DNA from: Orychophragmus violaceus
Taxonomy: Eukaryota; Streptophyta; Magnoliopsida; Brassicales; Brassicaceae
Length of the DNA: 64,000 bases
Direction of reading: 5' to 3'
NCBI GenBank assembly: GCA_030180135.1
Contig: CM058230.1
Location: 17,051,082 to 17,115,081 of the forward strand
A model generated the notes under the pieces. The model was not told the DNA's origin. It saw only the letters and a list, made by a program, of their open reading frames with translations, and did no database searches. Position numbers and translations under genes: made by a program. Shown piece by piece: positions 45,901 through 57,300 of this stretch (position 1 is its first letter; each line of letters begins with the position of its first letter).

Positions 45901-46549
45901 GCTCTCCACATTGCCCTCACTCAGATGGATCCTCCCTCTCTTAGTCGGGGCCCTGATGTTTTCTCCTGGAGAATCCCTGGGGAGGACTCATCATCCTCTG
46001 ATTTCTCGACATCTCGTACTTGGCAATACCTTCGTCCGCGTGCTCCTCCTACAACTTGGTTCCAAGCAGTCTGGTTTAAGCACCATGTACCAAGGCATGT
46101 CTTCATTTTTTGGCTTGCCCATCTTGACCGTTTGTCGGTTAAGTCCAGGCTCATCAGGTCTTAGCGTCACTCCCCAGTGCCTTCTTTGCAATGCTTCCAT
46201 CGAGACTATGGAGCATCTTTTCCTTCACTGTCCATACTCCGTCCAAGTGTGGAGCATGGGGATTTTCCGCCTTGGTCTTTCTCCTCTCACCTTTCACGAC
46301 TGGCCTCTCTTGATTGGCTGGCTCATGACGGCTCCTTCAGGAGCCTCTTTTACGCTCCGGAAGTTGCTTGGTCATTGTATTGTCTATTCTCTTTGGCGAG
46401 AGCGCAATACTCGCCTTCATGGAGGTCCTTCTCAATCTCCTCAAAGCCTTTTTAGATCTATTGATCGTTGCATCAGAGATAGAATCCTTAGTAAACATGA
46501 TTGTAAGGGGTTCAAGCATTTGTTAGCTGCTTGGTTTACCTATTACTAG
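42909..46549 (+). pseudogene. LINE-1 ORF2: endonuclease, reverse transcriptase, zf-RVT
   Basis: The apurinic-type endonuclease starts MADNLFGIFCWNVRGFNKPE, with FGAVIETKVKS and PWVFLGDFNQ. The reverse transcriptase has SHGPDGYTGEFLKRAWP, FRPISCLNTAYKVIAKLISR, KVDIRKAFDSVNWDFL, GDPMSPYLFLLAMEYLSSYL and the catalytic FADD (44994-45005). The C-terminus has the zf-RVT region (FQAVWFKHHVPRHVFIFWLA, then CLLCNASIETMEHLFLHCPY). Breaks: frameshifts near 43512, in the T run near 44130, near 45715 and near 46150, and TAA at 44859-44861 in place of the Gln codon before GDP. The element can no longer make a working protein. Confidence 0.93.
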
Positions 46550-46689
46550 TTGGTTCTAGTCTGCTCCCTTTCTCCTTTCCTCTTTTTTAATTTTTTTTGG
46601 GAGGTTGGAGATGTATTATAACTACTTGTTTATTTTCTTTTGGGCAATTAATTCACATTTTATCAAAAAAAAAAAGTTTGAAGGCATAT

Positions 46690-46819
46690 AAAATATAAAT
46701 CAGAATCTTATCTCTGCAATTACAGGAAAAGTTGTAAGGACTTTTCTTCAAAATTCGTATTCCTTTTACTCTTTCCTTTAACCCCAATTTGCGTCTATAT
46801 TCAAAATGTTTGCCTTCCC

Positions 46820-46882
<63 letters not shown>

Positions 46883-47029
46883 GTCCTCTAAGTCTTCAAC
46901 TGAATGTAGAAACGCAAATACTTCCATATATATATCAACCTCTTGTACTCGTATTGCTAACCATATCGATCTACAAATGCAAGGCTAATATGTATATAAA
47001 ACAAGAATCAATATTTTTGGTAGGATGTC
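46690..47029 (+). other. upstream region of MIR395 copy 3
   Basis: Contains an uninterrupted (CT)27 at 46825-46878, a sort of CT tract common in plant core promoters, and TATA-like tatatatat near 46927-46935 and tatataaaa at 46992-47000. Either could serve the MIR395 gene; I cannot choose. No protein gene. Confidence 0.45.
46825..46878. repeat. (CT)27 microsatellite
   Basis: 54 bp of perfect CT dinucleotides, about 150 bp before the MIR395 copy 3 hairpin. Confidence 0.95.
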
Positions 47030-47117
47030 TCCTAGAGTTCCTCTGAACACTTCATTGGGGATACAATTTTTTTAAATATGATGATTACCCACTGAAGTGT
47101 TTGGGGGAACTCCTGGA
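47030..47117 (+). ncRNA. MIR395: MIR395 copy 3, complete hairpin
   Basis: Opposite arm from 47035 (gagttcctctgaacacttca), mature arm 47092-47112 (CTGAAGTGTTTGGGGG then AACTC), the AAC type of miR395a/d/e. The arms pair almost throughout with a loop of about 35 bases. The loop end and 3' flank match copy 1. The mature RNA would silence ATP sulfurylase and SULTR2;1 messages under low sulfate. Confidence 0.95.
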
Positions 47118-47351
47118 CCCATTCAACGGATTTCGACATGTCAAGACGAGACTTCATAGTTCAGATTTCAGGCTTAATCCATCTTACATAATTTTTTGAT
47201 GTTTGTGGTTTTAGTGTTTGTTTAAATGGCTTATATAGAATCATACAATGGACGTGAAACTCTTGGACACCATGGCGACACTGAGACAAGGACAGCACCA
47301 GCAAAACAGATTATCACATACGCCTGCAGGGTCCTCACCGCCACTGGCCTA
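47118..47351 (+). other. 3' flank of MIR395 copy 3, no gene seen
   Basis: The first 60 bp match the flank of copy 1 (ttcaacggatttcg). From about 47226 there is a short open frame with no recognised product, which may be the upstream part of the retroposed tail that follows. Confidence 0.5.
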
Positions 47352-47984
47352 ACCGTGGGGTGTACTCCATCAACACGCACGCAACAATCAACCTCGTCAA
47401 CAGTCTCCTAGGTGGGGCTCTGGCGAAGCAGTCATGGCCTTCACCGACTGTCCAGAATTTTTAATGTTTTACTTTCTATTTCATTTTGATGTACGAACAT
47501 AAAACAAAAGCTCTTACATACTACTTAGAAGCAGGTACATCCCTTCTCTAAATCATGTAAAGCATTGGCCTTAGGCCACATGTTACAAAAAAAAAACCGT
47601 GGGGTGTACTCCATCAATACGCACGCAACAATCAACCTTGTCAACAGTCTCCTAGGTGGGGTTCTGGCGAAGCAGGCATGGGCTTCACCAACTGTCTAGA
47701 TTTTGCAGTGATCTATCTTCCTCAGTTAAAATGCTTTATCTCTTCTGTTTTTCCCTCTATCTTATTTCTTTTCTTATGCTTAGCTCTGTGTTCCCTCTTT
47801 CTTTTATCAAGAAAACTTTGTTTTTTAATGTTTTACTTTCCATTTCATGATTATGTATACGAACATGTAACAACAAAAAAAGCTCTTACATACTACAAAT
47901 TCTAACATACTACTTAGAAGCAGGTCCATCCCTTCTCTACAGCATGTAACGCATTGGCCTTAGGCCACATGTTACAAAAAAAAA
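47352..47984 (+). repeat. two tandem retroposed 3' tails
   Basis: Copy 1 (47352-47596) and copy 2 (47597-47984) both start ccgtggggtgtactccatca and both end ggccttaggccacatgttac followed by an A run. Copy 1 lacks about 140 bp present in copy 2. They look like 3' ends of a poly(A) retroelement arranged head to tail; the source family is not recognised. Confidence 0.7.
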
Positions 47985-48004
47985 GAAATCTGGACCATAA
48001 TTAC

Positions 48005-48037
<33 letters not shown>

Positions 48038-48879
48038 TCCATATTTACAAAAAAAAATATTATGTAACTTAGATGGTCAAGTATGAAGGTTTATTCCTCA
48101 CATCTTTGGTTCGAATGCATACAGATGCTTGTTTTACCTTTTCTCTCCTTTTTTATTACAAGGGCCACATCTTTTTGTAGTGTTTTAAGCCTCATAAATG
48201 CACAGGACGGCACTGCTTATAAGTAATGCAATCCATACATTTGATAAAACATATAGGAACGCTTAAGTGATGGAGAGTCTAATTATCGCCATGAACCAAA
48301 GAAAAAGCCAAAGTGTGTCTAATGTTTTTTTTTTTTTGAACATTGACTAATGTTTTTTTCTAACCAAAATAATAATAAAAAGCTCTGGAAATGATTCTAC
48401 GGACCCAGAAAGGATCATATTATGTTGATATGACACACCGAATTATGTAACCATGACTGTTATAGTTGATGCCTATGTGAGTTCAGCTGCTCAGTGGTCT
48501 TTCTTTTGCACTCAGCTTAATTAAAAGTATTTGATAGGACGAACGAGTGCAACAATCTATCTGTTAAAGCAAAAACAAATTAGAGAAGACACATCAAAAA
48601 TTGTTTGCTATTTAGGCTATCATTCGTCGTTTCAACAATCATTCCCTAACATCCATGTGCATACTCTAAACCTCGGTTTTTATAAATCCAAGACACATCC
48701 CGGACATGCCTGAAGATTTCCATTTCAGATCTCGTGGCAACTCATATGAAGATTAAAGATTAAGGTCTTACAACTCTCGCTTGTAACCAACAGAATTATT
48801 ACAAGAGAGAAACAAGTTACTAACAACACAATGATCAAAAATATTGTTCTACTCATTGCAACAAAAATATCAACGTAGT
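47985..48879. other. intergenic, A-rich tracts and a tRNA-like fragment
   Basis: Two tetrad phrases atctgg(a/t)ccata with A runs (one of about 30 A at 48000-48031). At 48068-48120 a sequence ttagatggtcaagtatgaag followed by ggttcgaatgc resembles the A and B boxes of a tRNA-derived SINE. No gene recognised in 48130-48879. Confidence 0.45.
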
Positions 48880-48948
48880 TTACCAGTATAGTCTTTCATC
48901 TCGTAAACAATCACCTGCTTGGGGATTCACCTCTTCAAAATTCCAGTC
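48880..48948 (-). CDS. candidate 3'-terminal exon of an unidentified host gene
   Basis: On the minus strand a good acceptor (ttactttaattttacag at 48965-48949) is followed by 22 in-phase codons, DWNFEEVNPQAGDCLRDERL-YW, and TAA. A T-rich 3' region follows. I do not recognise the protein. Upstream exons would have to lie across CACTA-3 (beyond 59433); I see none clearly. It could be a relic of a gene next to the MIR395 cluster, or chance. Confidence 0.3.
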   Translation of the reverse strand, partial: DWNFEEVNPQAGDCLRDERLYW

Positions 48949-48965
48949 CTGTAAAATTAAAGTAA

Positions 48966-49129
48966 TTATCAGACAGTCCTCTTAGTTCCTCTAAATTACT
49001 TAGTTAGACGTAAACATGTGAAGGGGCTACAAATACATATCATTAACCAGCAAGAAACACTGAACCCTTTCAAGTTTCATTGTTTCAAGCATCATTAAAG
49101 GCAGGGAGAGTCCCTAATACATTTGCACT
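48966..49129. other. unique sequence left of CACTA-3
   Basis: No gene supported; ends with the ACT target duplication 49127-49129. Confidence 0.6.
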
Positions 49130-49738
49130 CACTACAAGAAAACAACCGGGAACCGACGGACATAACCGTCTGTTCTCCGTCGGTAAAGGCCTTTTCCGAA
49201 GGCTTTCCGACAGTACAATTCCGTCGGTTCTATGGCGTCGGAAAAAATTATCCGTCGGAAAACTGTCAGTATTTTCCGACGGGTTTCCGAGGCAAAAGTT
49301 TCCGACAGTTTTCCAACAGTTTATCGACGAGAAATAAACCGACGGGTTACCGACAGTTTATTGACGGTGATAAACCGACCGTAAACCGACGGTGTATAAC
49401 CGACGATAAACCGACGGGAAATAACCGACAGTAAACCGACGATAAACCGATTGTAATTACCCGACGGTAAACCGACGGATTTTGACCGACGGATTTTGAC
49501 CGACGGTAAACCGACGGAATTAACCGACGGTAAACCGACGGAGATAACCGACGGTACACCGACAGAAATAACCGACGGTAAACCGACGGAAATAACCGAC
49601 GGTACACCGACGGATATAACCGACGGTAAACCGACGGAAATAACCGACGGTTAGAACCGAGGGTAAACCGACGGAAATAACCGACGGTAAACCGACGGAA
49701 TGAACCGACGGTAAACCGACGGAAATAACCGACGGTTG
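49130..49738 (-). repeat. left terminal and subterminal repeats of CACTA-3
   Basis: After the terminus, about 25 units of a 23-24 bp tandem repeat, ccgacggtaaaccgacggaa plus ataa, all in one orientation, with mixed ccgacag/ccgtcgg copies near the outer end. Confidence 0.92.
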
Positions 49739-49899
49739 TAAAAATTATTATTTTTAAAAATTAAAAATTAATTATAATTATTTTAAAATATATTAGATAT
49801 TTTTTTTTCTATACGAAATATTTTATAAATTTATTAATTATTTTAATTAAAATTTTATAAAATATTATAAAATTTATTAATAAAAAGTATTTATTAAAA
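49739..49899. other. AT-rich 3' region of the CACTA-3 Transposase_24 gene
   Basis: Probably the 3' untranslated region; nothing else seen. Confidence 0.5.
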
Positions 49900-52280
49900 T
49901 TACATGGGATCCCCAGCGGATCCCGTACCCAACCCGTCAACCGAACCCGCCCGTGTATCTGTTGCTCCCGATCCCACTACATTGGGTGTCCCGTCCGTTC
50001 CTCCTCCTGGAGTAGATCCGCCAAACCGGATGTAGTTCATGATCTGATCGTGCATCTCCTTCATCTTCCTCTCATTTTCCTCTCTTTCCTCTTGCAACCG
50101 AGCTTCAAAACTTATCTTCAGAGCTGCAATTTCAATGTCTTTCTCGCGCAAAGCTTCGGTGAAGACGTCGCTCTCAGGTCGCAAGCGGGAATGCGGTGTC
50201 GAGGATCCCTCCCCCACGTTTCCTAAACCGAAAACACGGCCCTTCCTGCATTGCGTTTCCTGCAAAATACATTAATAAAATGAGTTAAACAAATCAAGTA
50301 ACGAAGAGTTATGTAAATTTTGAATAAACAGATGAACTGTTACCTCAAGGAAAATCTCGTTGATCCTTTGTGACGGTACCTCCTCCGTTGAACCGACTTT
50401 CTCGGACTGTTGAGTCTGCACCTCGATAACTCGCCTTTTTGCTGATTCGACGATCCTCCGGGCGAGCGGATCTTGGATCTGGCCCGTAAACTTGTTCGTA
50501 TGGCCCTCCTCGGTGAGCTGAAGATAAGTCGGGTCCTTTCCTGTCTTTTGCAACTGCACATTTTAAAAACAGTTAGCCGAATCCAAGTAATTACATTATT
50601 GAACATATTAAGATCAATACTTACAAAGTCAATCTTCCGCTGTGCGGTGCTCTTTGCTCCCGCGTTGTGAGTTGCTTTCCCTAAACCGTTTCTGTCACTG
50701 TTGCGGTTTTGGGAATGCTTAGCAGAATCCGCTGCTGTAGTAGGCTGGAACCAATGACGGATGAACCCCTGGAGCAGCGTCGGGTTCACTCCCTTCGGGT
50801 CTTCCGCTTGAAGCCACTTCTGCTTCCACTCGTTCAGGACGTGAGAGTAGTGGGACCGTGCCTTCTTGTGGAAAGCCTTCTCCACGATGGCCGTATGGTG
50901 CTTGTCCCAAGTGTACTCTTGCTTTAAAAAAAAAAATGAATTACGTTAGCATTGATTTAAAAACTAGAGATTTGATAGAAACCAAATAGGAATACACATA
51001 CCGCAAATGCTCGAAACCAGTTATGCTGGTCCGACAAGGGAAGCTTCCTATAAAGCGGGTACGGATGACGGAGCATGCTACACATCATTCCTAGAATGCA
51101 CTTGGTGATCTTCGAGGACGTCATATCGAACATGTATCAAGTTCATTTAAAAACTTTATAAGTTAAACGGAAGTTTAACTTGCAAATTTAAAACAAAGTA
51201 AATTGTTAAAGTATAAACAGTTAACTTACCAAAAAGTCTCAGGGTTCTTATGCGGCTCGGGATGTAGTCGCTTCAGTGTTTCCCGTCCCGGCTGCTCGAC
51301 CAACAACTCTATCTCCGGTGCTATCGTCGCCGGGGCATTGTCGTCCGGTGTAGCCGGGACCTGCGACACAGAATGGCTACCGGTGGTGGGTTGCTGCGAT
51401 ACCGGTTGTGGCGGTCTAATCTGTATCGACCGAGGTCGGCGCACAGGTGCGGATCGGGTCGGCAGTGCCGGGTGAGGCTGTGAGGGCGGCGCCGACGGAG
51501 GCTGAGAAGTAGGTCCGGCAGGATGTTGAGAAGTGCTCCCCGGAAACAATCCATCTGTCTCCGACAGGAACTCCTCGAATCGTTCGTAATCCCTACAATA
51601 CATCCAAATAGCGTTTTTAAATCAAAAAATTTAAAAACCTTTATTTAAAGGAATAAAAACGTTTCACAATTATTATAAAAGACGTTTTTGTTTTAACCGA
51701 AAGTAATAAAAATACCAAAATGTGTTTAAATGTAATGAGAATCGTCTATAAATCATTAAAAATTTCACAAATTGTATAAATTATTTACAATAATAAAAAA
51801 ACGTTTTAAATATTTTACGAAAATCGTTTTTAAATATTTTAAAATTTGAAAAATGTTTTACATATTTATGATAATTTTTTGATATTTAAAAAAAAAACCC
51901 AAAAATACTTTTTTTACTATAAAAATGAAGAAAACGTTTTTATAATTAGTGTAAAATAGTAGAAAAATACAAAAAAATTCTTGATAATTTATGAAAACGT
52001 TTTTAATGTTCTAAAAAAATTTTGAAAACATTTTAATACCAAAAAAATATATAAAAAACGTTTATTACATATATATAAATGATAAAATTCTGAAAATTAA
52101 AAAAAAAAATTCAAACCTAAACATATTATCAAACAAAATCAACTCCAACAACCTAGATAGGATCTAAAACCTTGTTCTTCAACCCTATAAACTACATGCA
52201 AACGAAATCAAAACACATAACATCCTAAAACATCTAAATTTACAATTTTAATCGGTTAAAAAGTGAGCTTACATGGACAT
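49900..52280 (-). CDS. Transposase_24 (TNPA-like) protein of CACTA-3
   Basis: Spliced gene on the minus strand. Exon 1 is 52280-52273 (ATGTCCAT), joined to 51592-51230 to give MSMDYERFEEFLSETDGL, then a Pro-rich region. Further exons: about 51124-51001 (MCSMLRHPYPLYRKLPLSDQ, NWFRAF), 50922-50626 (YTWDKHHTAIVEKAFHKKAR), 50553-50342 (KTGKDPTYLQLTEEGHTNKF, DPLARRIVESAKRR) and 50265-49900, which holds a Glu/Lys-rich coiled coil (EARLQEEREENERKMKEMHD). The long first intron (52272-51593) is AT-rich. The family binds CACTA subterminal repeats. The acceptor before the third exon is not obvious (an AG occurs only inside, near 51110), so splicing there may be impaired. No internal stop seen in the remaining exons. 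Confidence 0.75.
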
Positions 52281-52425
52281 TAGGCTTTGGGCGGTGGGAT
52301 TTGGGGAATCGTGGCCGGAATCGTGCTCGGAAAGAAGAGAGATGGCGGAGGTCGCGCGGTAGAGAGAGAGAGAAAACGCAGAGAAAATGAGGAAGAAGAA
52401 GAAACTTAATCGATAAAATATTTTA

Positions 52426-52605
52426 CGAACCGACGGATTTCCGACGGATATTTATTTGCCGTCGGAAAGCCGTCGGTTCCTGGGCGGTCCAATTATTTGG
52501 CGGTTACAATGAAATTGGTACGCGGTAAATCGAAACGATTCGTAAAATTTCATTTCCGACGGATATTGAATGTCCGTCGGAAATCCGTCAGTTCATAAAA
52601 TATGC
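52426..52605. promoter_or_regulatory. CCGACGG repeat cluster upstream of the Transposase_24 gene
   Basis: Direct and inverted copies of ccgacggatttccgacgg / ccgtcggaaatccgtc about 150-320 bp before the gene start, the same motif as in the subterminal arrays. Possibly where the element's own DNA-binding protein regulates its gene (inference from the behaviour of En/Spm TNPA). Confidence 0.55.
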
Positions 52606-52672
52606 ATGGACGGGTTTCGAACCAAGGATTTGTAGAATGTCACAAAGGAGCCTAAGCCACTATGCCAAATGG
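52606..52672 (-). repeat. tRNA-like segment 1 in CACTA-3
   Basis: On the minus strand ttggcatagtggcttaggct followed about 25 bases later by ccttggttcgaaaccc. These resemble the A and B boxes of tRNA genes, but the arms do not pair well enough for a real tRNA. Similar segments lie at 54107-54165 and 59098-59150. Confidence 0.45.
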
Positions 52673-52857
52673 TACGTTTTGACATTTGAATACGTCTAAA
52701 CATATGTAACTCAATTTCAATTTTTTCACAACCCGAGCCTAATATTTTGTTATTCGATACGACCACGTTAAAATTTATTAAATGAAGAACGAAGCATAAC
52801 ATTTTATTTAAACAAGAACATGCATTATTCCATAATTAAGAAAACACAAAGGATGGA

Positions 52858-53405
52858 TCAGTTACTATAGTTTGGAAACTGGTTTTCGAACCAATTAGCT
52901 TCGTCAGTGTGCCTCCACTTGCGGATCATACGGTTCCATGATCTTGCGGGAATCCACTCCGGTTTTTCTCTACCACTATCCGCAAGTGACTTCAAACAGC
53001 GCATTTTTGTCTGGAAAACACGTCTAGCGGTCTTATGGAATTCCCGCCAGACGTTTAAGAGGTTTTCAGGAGTGAAATTGTATTGATCCTGTTACGGGAA
53101 ATTTAAAAAAAAATAATCATTAATGACTTCATAAAAATTCATTAAGAAGAGTAATTAATTACCACAAACTGTCTGAACCATGCAGCTTTAAGGTCATCCG
53201 GAATTGTGTAATACACGACGTTGCTCCCCGACCAATGATCCTCGATGATTCTACTGATGGCGCCCAAAATGCTTGCATGGTATCCAAACCAAAGAGAACG
53301 GTTTTCCCTAGAGGGGTTAAGAACAGGAAGATGTCCCCGGCCACGCTTACGGATTTCCCGAAAATAAGAATCGCGGTTCTCAGGAGACATATACACAAAA
53401 TCCAT
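52858..53405 (-). CDS. mini-gene B of CACTA-3 (Transposase_24-like N-domain)
   Basis: Two exons with standard borders: 53405-53163 (MDFVYMSPENRDSYFREIRK...) and 53088-52858 (DQYNFTPENLLNVWREFHKT...), 157 residues, no internal stop. Exon 2 has W-R-E-F-H-K-T-A-R-R-V-F-Q-T-K-M-R and later EWIPARSWNRMIRKW, a pattern like the helical N-terminal block of Transposase_24 proteins (Trp, Arg-Lys-Met, then P-x-W...W). Paralogous to mini-gene A at 58422-58929: same intron position and same blocks. I do not know a described CACTA gene of this size. Upstream ATG at 53450 is in frame, but the paralogue supports the start at 53405. Confidence 0.65.
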
Positions 53406-54349
53406 TTGAGTGTTTTTTAGGTTCGTTGGTTTTGGGAAAAAAGGAAACAACGATCACATATTTATTCAAAATTTTCCGACGGCAAATCCGACGGGGTCCG
53501 TCGGAAATTGAAAATCCATTTGAGGAGACGTTGCACTGAAACGCACAGGAAAGATTCTCGACTACTAGGCCTGCGTTATTGCAGCCTTTGACTGGTTTCC
53601 GACGGATTTCCGACGGATTTTATATTATCCATCGGAAATCCGTCGGAAACTACCGACGGAATTTCCGACGGTTTATGTTTAGGGTTTGTTTAGGGGTTAG
53701 GGTTTGTAGATTAATGAACCCCCATACTAAAATTAGACGTGGTATCCATTACATTTAGGATAAATTCACTCACGTAACAATGTATATAATTTCTAAATCA
53801 GTGTTAAGAACTGTTAAGTCTTCTCGTAAACGACATTGTATGTTAAGGACTTATTTCATCCGACTCCTTTTGTAATCTTTTTATAACGCATAAGATTAGG
53901 TTTGCGATCATGAAGTCTTTCAATGTTCATAGTAGCAATAACAATAGCCCAAGAGAGCTCTATCAATTAGATGTTTTAGGGTTTGAAACCCTAAACCCTA
54001 AAAATAGGGTTTGTTGTCGGAAATCCATCGGAAATTTCCGACGGATTTATGACGGAAATATGCTTTCCGTTGGAAATCCGTCGGAAATGAGAATTTTGCT
54101 CCTCGTGGAATCGAACCCGCGATGAAATGGTGTCACAAGGGATAGTTAGAACCAGTTAGGCTGTCTGTCAAGTTATCGTGTTCTTGTAAAGTTTAAATAT
54201 ATACCTGACAAGATGTTTACAACTACGAAAAGATACAAAATGTTATAATTATTTCCCTAGTTGTTAAATTAAAGATTTAAAAATACAAACTTACATAAAA
54301 CGGTACTAATTTTTTTTGTTTTTTAAGAAAAATTCTTATTACAATTATT
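53406..54349. other. spacer with CCGACGG motifs and tRNA-like segment 2
   Basis: CCGACGG/CCGTCGG clusters at 53470-53520 (just upstream of mini-gene B), 53595-53680 and 54015-54085. On the minus strand at 54165-54107 a segment actggttctaactatccctt followed by cgcgggttcgattcc resembles a tRNA-type B box. Short aaccctaaaccctaaaaat phrases occur near 53690 and 53990. No gene seen. Confidence 0.65.
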
Positions 54350-57300
54350 TTAATCCGCATCTTCCTCTGAATCGTAGTCAGTTGAAATTGAATCTGTGTC
54401 GTCGTCGAATTCCCCCCTCTCTTCTTCGGAATCCGAATGGAGAACAACGTTCCCAAAATGAGTAAAATCAACGACCAGATTAACTTCAAGCGATTCTTCT
54501 ACCGGAGCTATGTAATCACTTTGCCTTGCTTGTAGTGGTTCTTGTTCTTCAACTCCTTGAACTCTCCCGCGTGGATAAATTTGGGTAACTATTACCCATG
54601 GATCGTTCTTGTATGTTAGTCGAGGATAAGGGATGTAACTAACCTATATTAGTAAGATGAAATTAGCATACGATGCTCTATATAGTCACGTTATCGTAGG
54701 TGGAAGAATAATTGTAGAGTGTTTATATATATACCTGATCGGCTTGAGATGCAATAATGAAGGGTCATATTTTTGAAGTTTTCTAGTCGAATGTATAGAC
54801 GTCACGCCAAACTCATCTATTGATACACCTTTCCTGATAATAGGGTTGTACCAATCGCACAAAAAAACCACGCATCTCATGCCAAGCTTTCCGATGTATT
54901 TGACTTCAAGTATTTCTTTAAGCACACCATAGTACACAACTTCGCCGGATGTGGATGAGACTCCGTGTTCGGCCGTCGTTCTAGAGGACCCTTCTGACTT
55001 CACTTTGAAAGCATATCCCCTAGTGAAATATCGTGGATAAGACTTTGTGTTGTAGTGTAGGCCGTTGACTATGTCTATTAACCAATCTGTTGGTCTGCGA
55101 CCATATTTGACTTCGGTTTCCACCTAAAAGAAGCATGTAGAACGTTTTAGTAAATGACCAAATTTATTGTCTTTAAGGTTAAATGAAAATACAAAACTTA
55201 CATAAAATTTTAACCACGCGCAGAAGTATGTGTCTTTCCACTCTTCACGCTTCTCCTTGGTCAACTCAGGATGCCGGTGTTGTAGGGACTCCATGTATAA
55301 CCTATAAAAATCAACCAAGGTAGGGGTTAGAAATGCATGTGATTTTGAAGTTTAAATGCAATGATGTAAACGAAGTAAACTATACATACCTCTCGTACTC
55401 AAACACTTCCTCGCAGTTGTTTAGAATATATTTTTGGAGGTGGGCGTGTTCTTGGGTCGTTAATTGTCGCATTACTACTTTACCGCTTAACCGACCAACT
55501 TGTTGAAAAATACTGGGAACCGTTGACGGATAAAATGGTCTTTCGCCTCTGTCATCGTTTCTGGCCGGGCGTCGACTCTTTGTGCGTACTTGAGAAGGGA
55601 AATAATAACCGGCAAATGTCGCCGCTTCCTCGTTGTGGTACTGAGCAGCTACTGAACCCTCAACTTTAGCTGGGTTCTTAACCTTTTTCTTAAGGTGGAA
55701 CATATAGCGCTCGAAGGGATACATCCACCGATATTGTACCGGACCACCGAGTCTAGCTTCTCTCGGTAGATGAATGGGTAAATGCTCCATAACATCAAAG
55801 AACGACGGTGGAAATATCTTCTCAAGATTGTACAGGATCTTAGGAATGTTATCCTCCAAAGTTCGAATGCCGTCAGCCGTAAGCGACCTCGTGGATATGT
55901 CCCTAAAAACGAACCTACCGCGGCAATTGCTTTGTGAACATCTTTGGGTAGGAGATGAGCAAATGCAAATGGCAGTAGTCGTTGCATCACCACATGAAAT
56001 CATGACTCTTCATCCCGATAAACTTGTCCCCATCAGTGTCAACACAATTACGTAAGTTTGAAGCGTAGCCATCAGGGAATCTTACTCGGCGCGTGATCCA
56101 CTCGAAGAACTCTTCCTTTGATTTCTGATCTACCCAGTACGATGGAATTGGAGGTTTACCGTTCTTTTGGATATGAAGTTCAGGCCGGTGACAAATTTCA
56201 GGCAAATCAAGCCTAGACTTCACATTATCTTTCGTCTTTCCCTGGACGTTGAGAACAGTGTTCATGATGTTATCAAAGAAATTTTTCTCAATGTGCATGA
56301 CATCAAGATTATGCCTTAGTAGCTGGTCCTTCCAATACGGTAAATCCCAGAAGATGCTCAGCTTGTGCCAGTTGTGGACTACACCAGCTCCATATACATT
56401 CTCATGACCGTTACCACCACATTCACGAGTTCTCAATGCACCAAATCCATCTAAGAGCCCCAAAGTAGTCGAACCATCATCTTGGAGAATAGGATCATCA
56501 AACACTTTCCTCTTCTTCGTAAAAAGTTTAGTGTTTTTCCGGTATGGATGATCATGCGGTAGAAATCTCCTATGACAATCAAACCAACACGATTAGCTGA
56601 AATGCATCGGTCTTTTCCTGACAATACGGACATGCTAACCTTCCATGCGTAGTCCATCCTGATAGCATACCATAAGCCGGAAAATCGCTAATGGTCCACA
56701 TTAATGCAGCCCTCATCAAAAAAATTTCCTCACATGAGACATCATATGCTACAATACCGGGCAGCCATAACATTTGCAGCTCGTGTATCAATGGCTGCAA
56801 GAATACATCAAGCGATCTTCTAGGATGCTCTGGACCGGGAACTAGTACGGAGAGGAAAAGAAACTCTCGCCGCATACACATAGATGGCGGCAGGTTATAC
56901 GGAGTTAAAATAACCGGCCACAACGAATATGGTCTCCCATGCCTTCCAAACGGGTTAAAACCATTTGTGCATAATCCGAGGTACACATTATGTGGCTCGT
57001 ATGCAAAATCTGGATATACGCTCTGAAAATGTCGCCACGCTTCCGCTTCAGACGGATGCGCAATTTCTGCTCCTCTTCTATGCTCAGCATGCCATCTCAT
57101 TTCCCCTGCAGTTCGCTCCGATTGGTATAAGCGCCTCAGCCTATCGGTTAACGGCATATACCACATTCTCTTAAAAGGAACCTTAGCTCTTCCCCTGGTA
57201 TCCTCATAACGCGGCTTCTTACAGAACTTACATTCCAAGCGGTATTCGTCTTCTCTCCAGTATATCATACAATTGTCAATGCAAACATCTATCATCTGAT

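Larger units (their letters stand above)
34780..46672 (+). mobile_element. LINE-1: full-length L1-type LINE, split by Athila derivative 2
   Basis: Target duplication GTTTGAAGGCATA (34767-34779 and 46676-46688, up to 16 bp with shared A residues) and an A-rich tail at 46665-46675. It has a 5' leader of about 90 bp, ORF1 with a CCHC knuckle, and ORF2 with endonuclease, reverse transcriptase and a C-terminal zf-RVT region. About 5 kb without the insertion. Both ORFs are broken. Confidence 0.92.

Noticed and set aside
46825..46878. (CT)27 as the regulated promoter element of MIR395 copy 3
   Set aside because: CT tracts are frequent in plant leaders; position alone does not show function, so it is listed only as a microsatellite.
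47226..47411. Small protein gene downstream of MIR395 copy 3
   Set aside because: No similarity recognised; it overlaps the start of a retroposed tail.
49347..49607. 86-residue open frame rich in VYRRL-type repeats
   Set aside because: It is only the CCGACGG tandem array read as protein, with no support for expression.
52606..52672. A functional tRNA gene
   Set aside because: A and B box resemblance is present, but acceptor and T-arm pairing are not.
55880..55920. Precise loss of a TNP2 intron in CACTA-3, suggesting retro-processing
   Set aside because: On closer reading the exon runs through with a one-base loss in a T run, and other TNP2 genes may lack an intron here; no evidence for an intron loss event.
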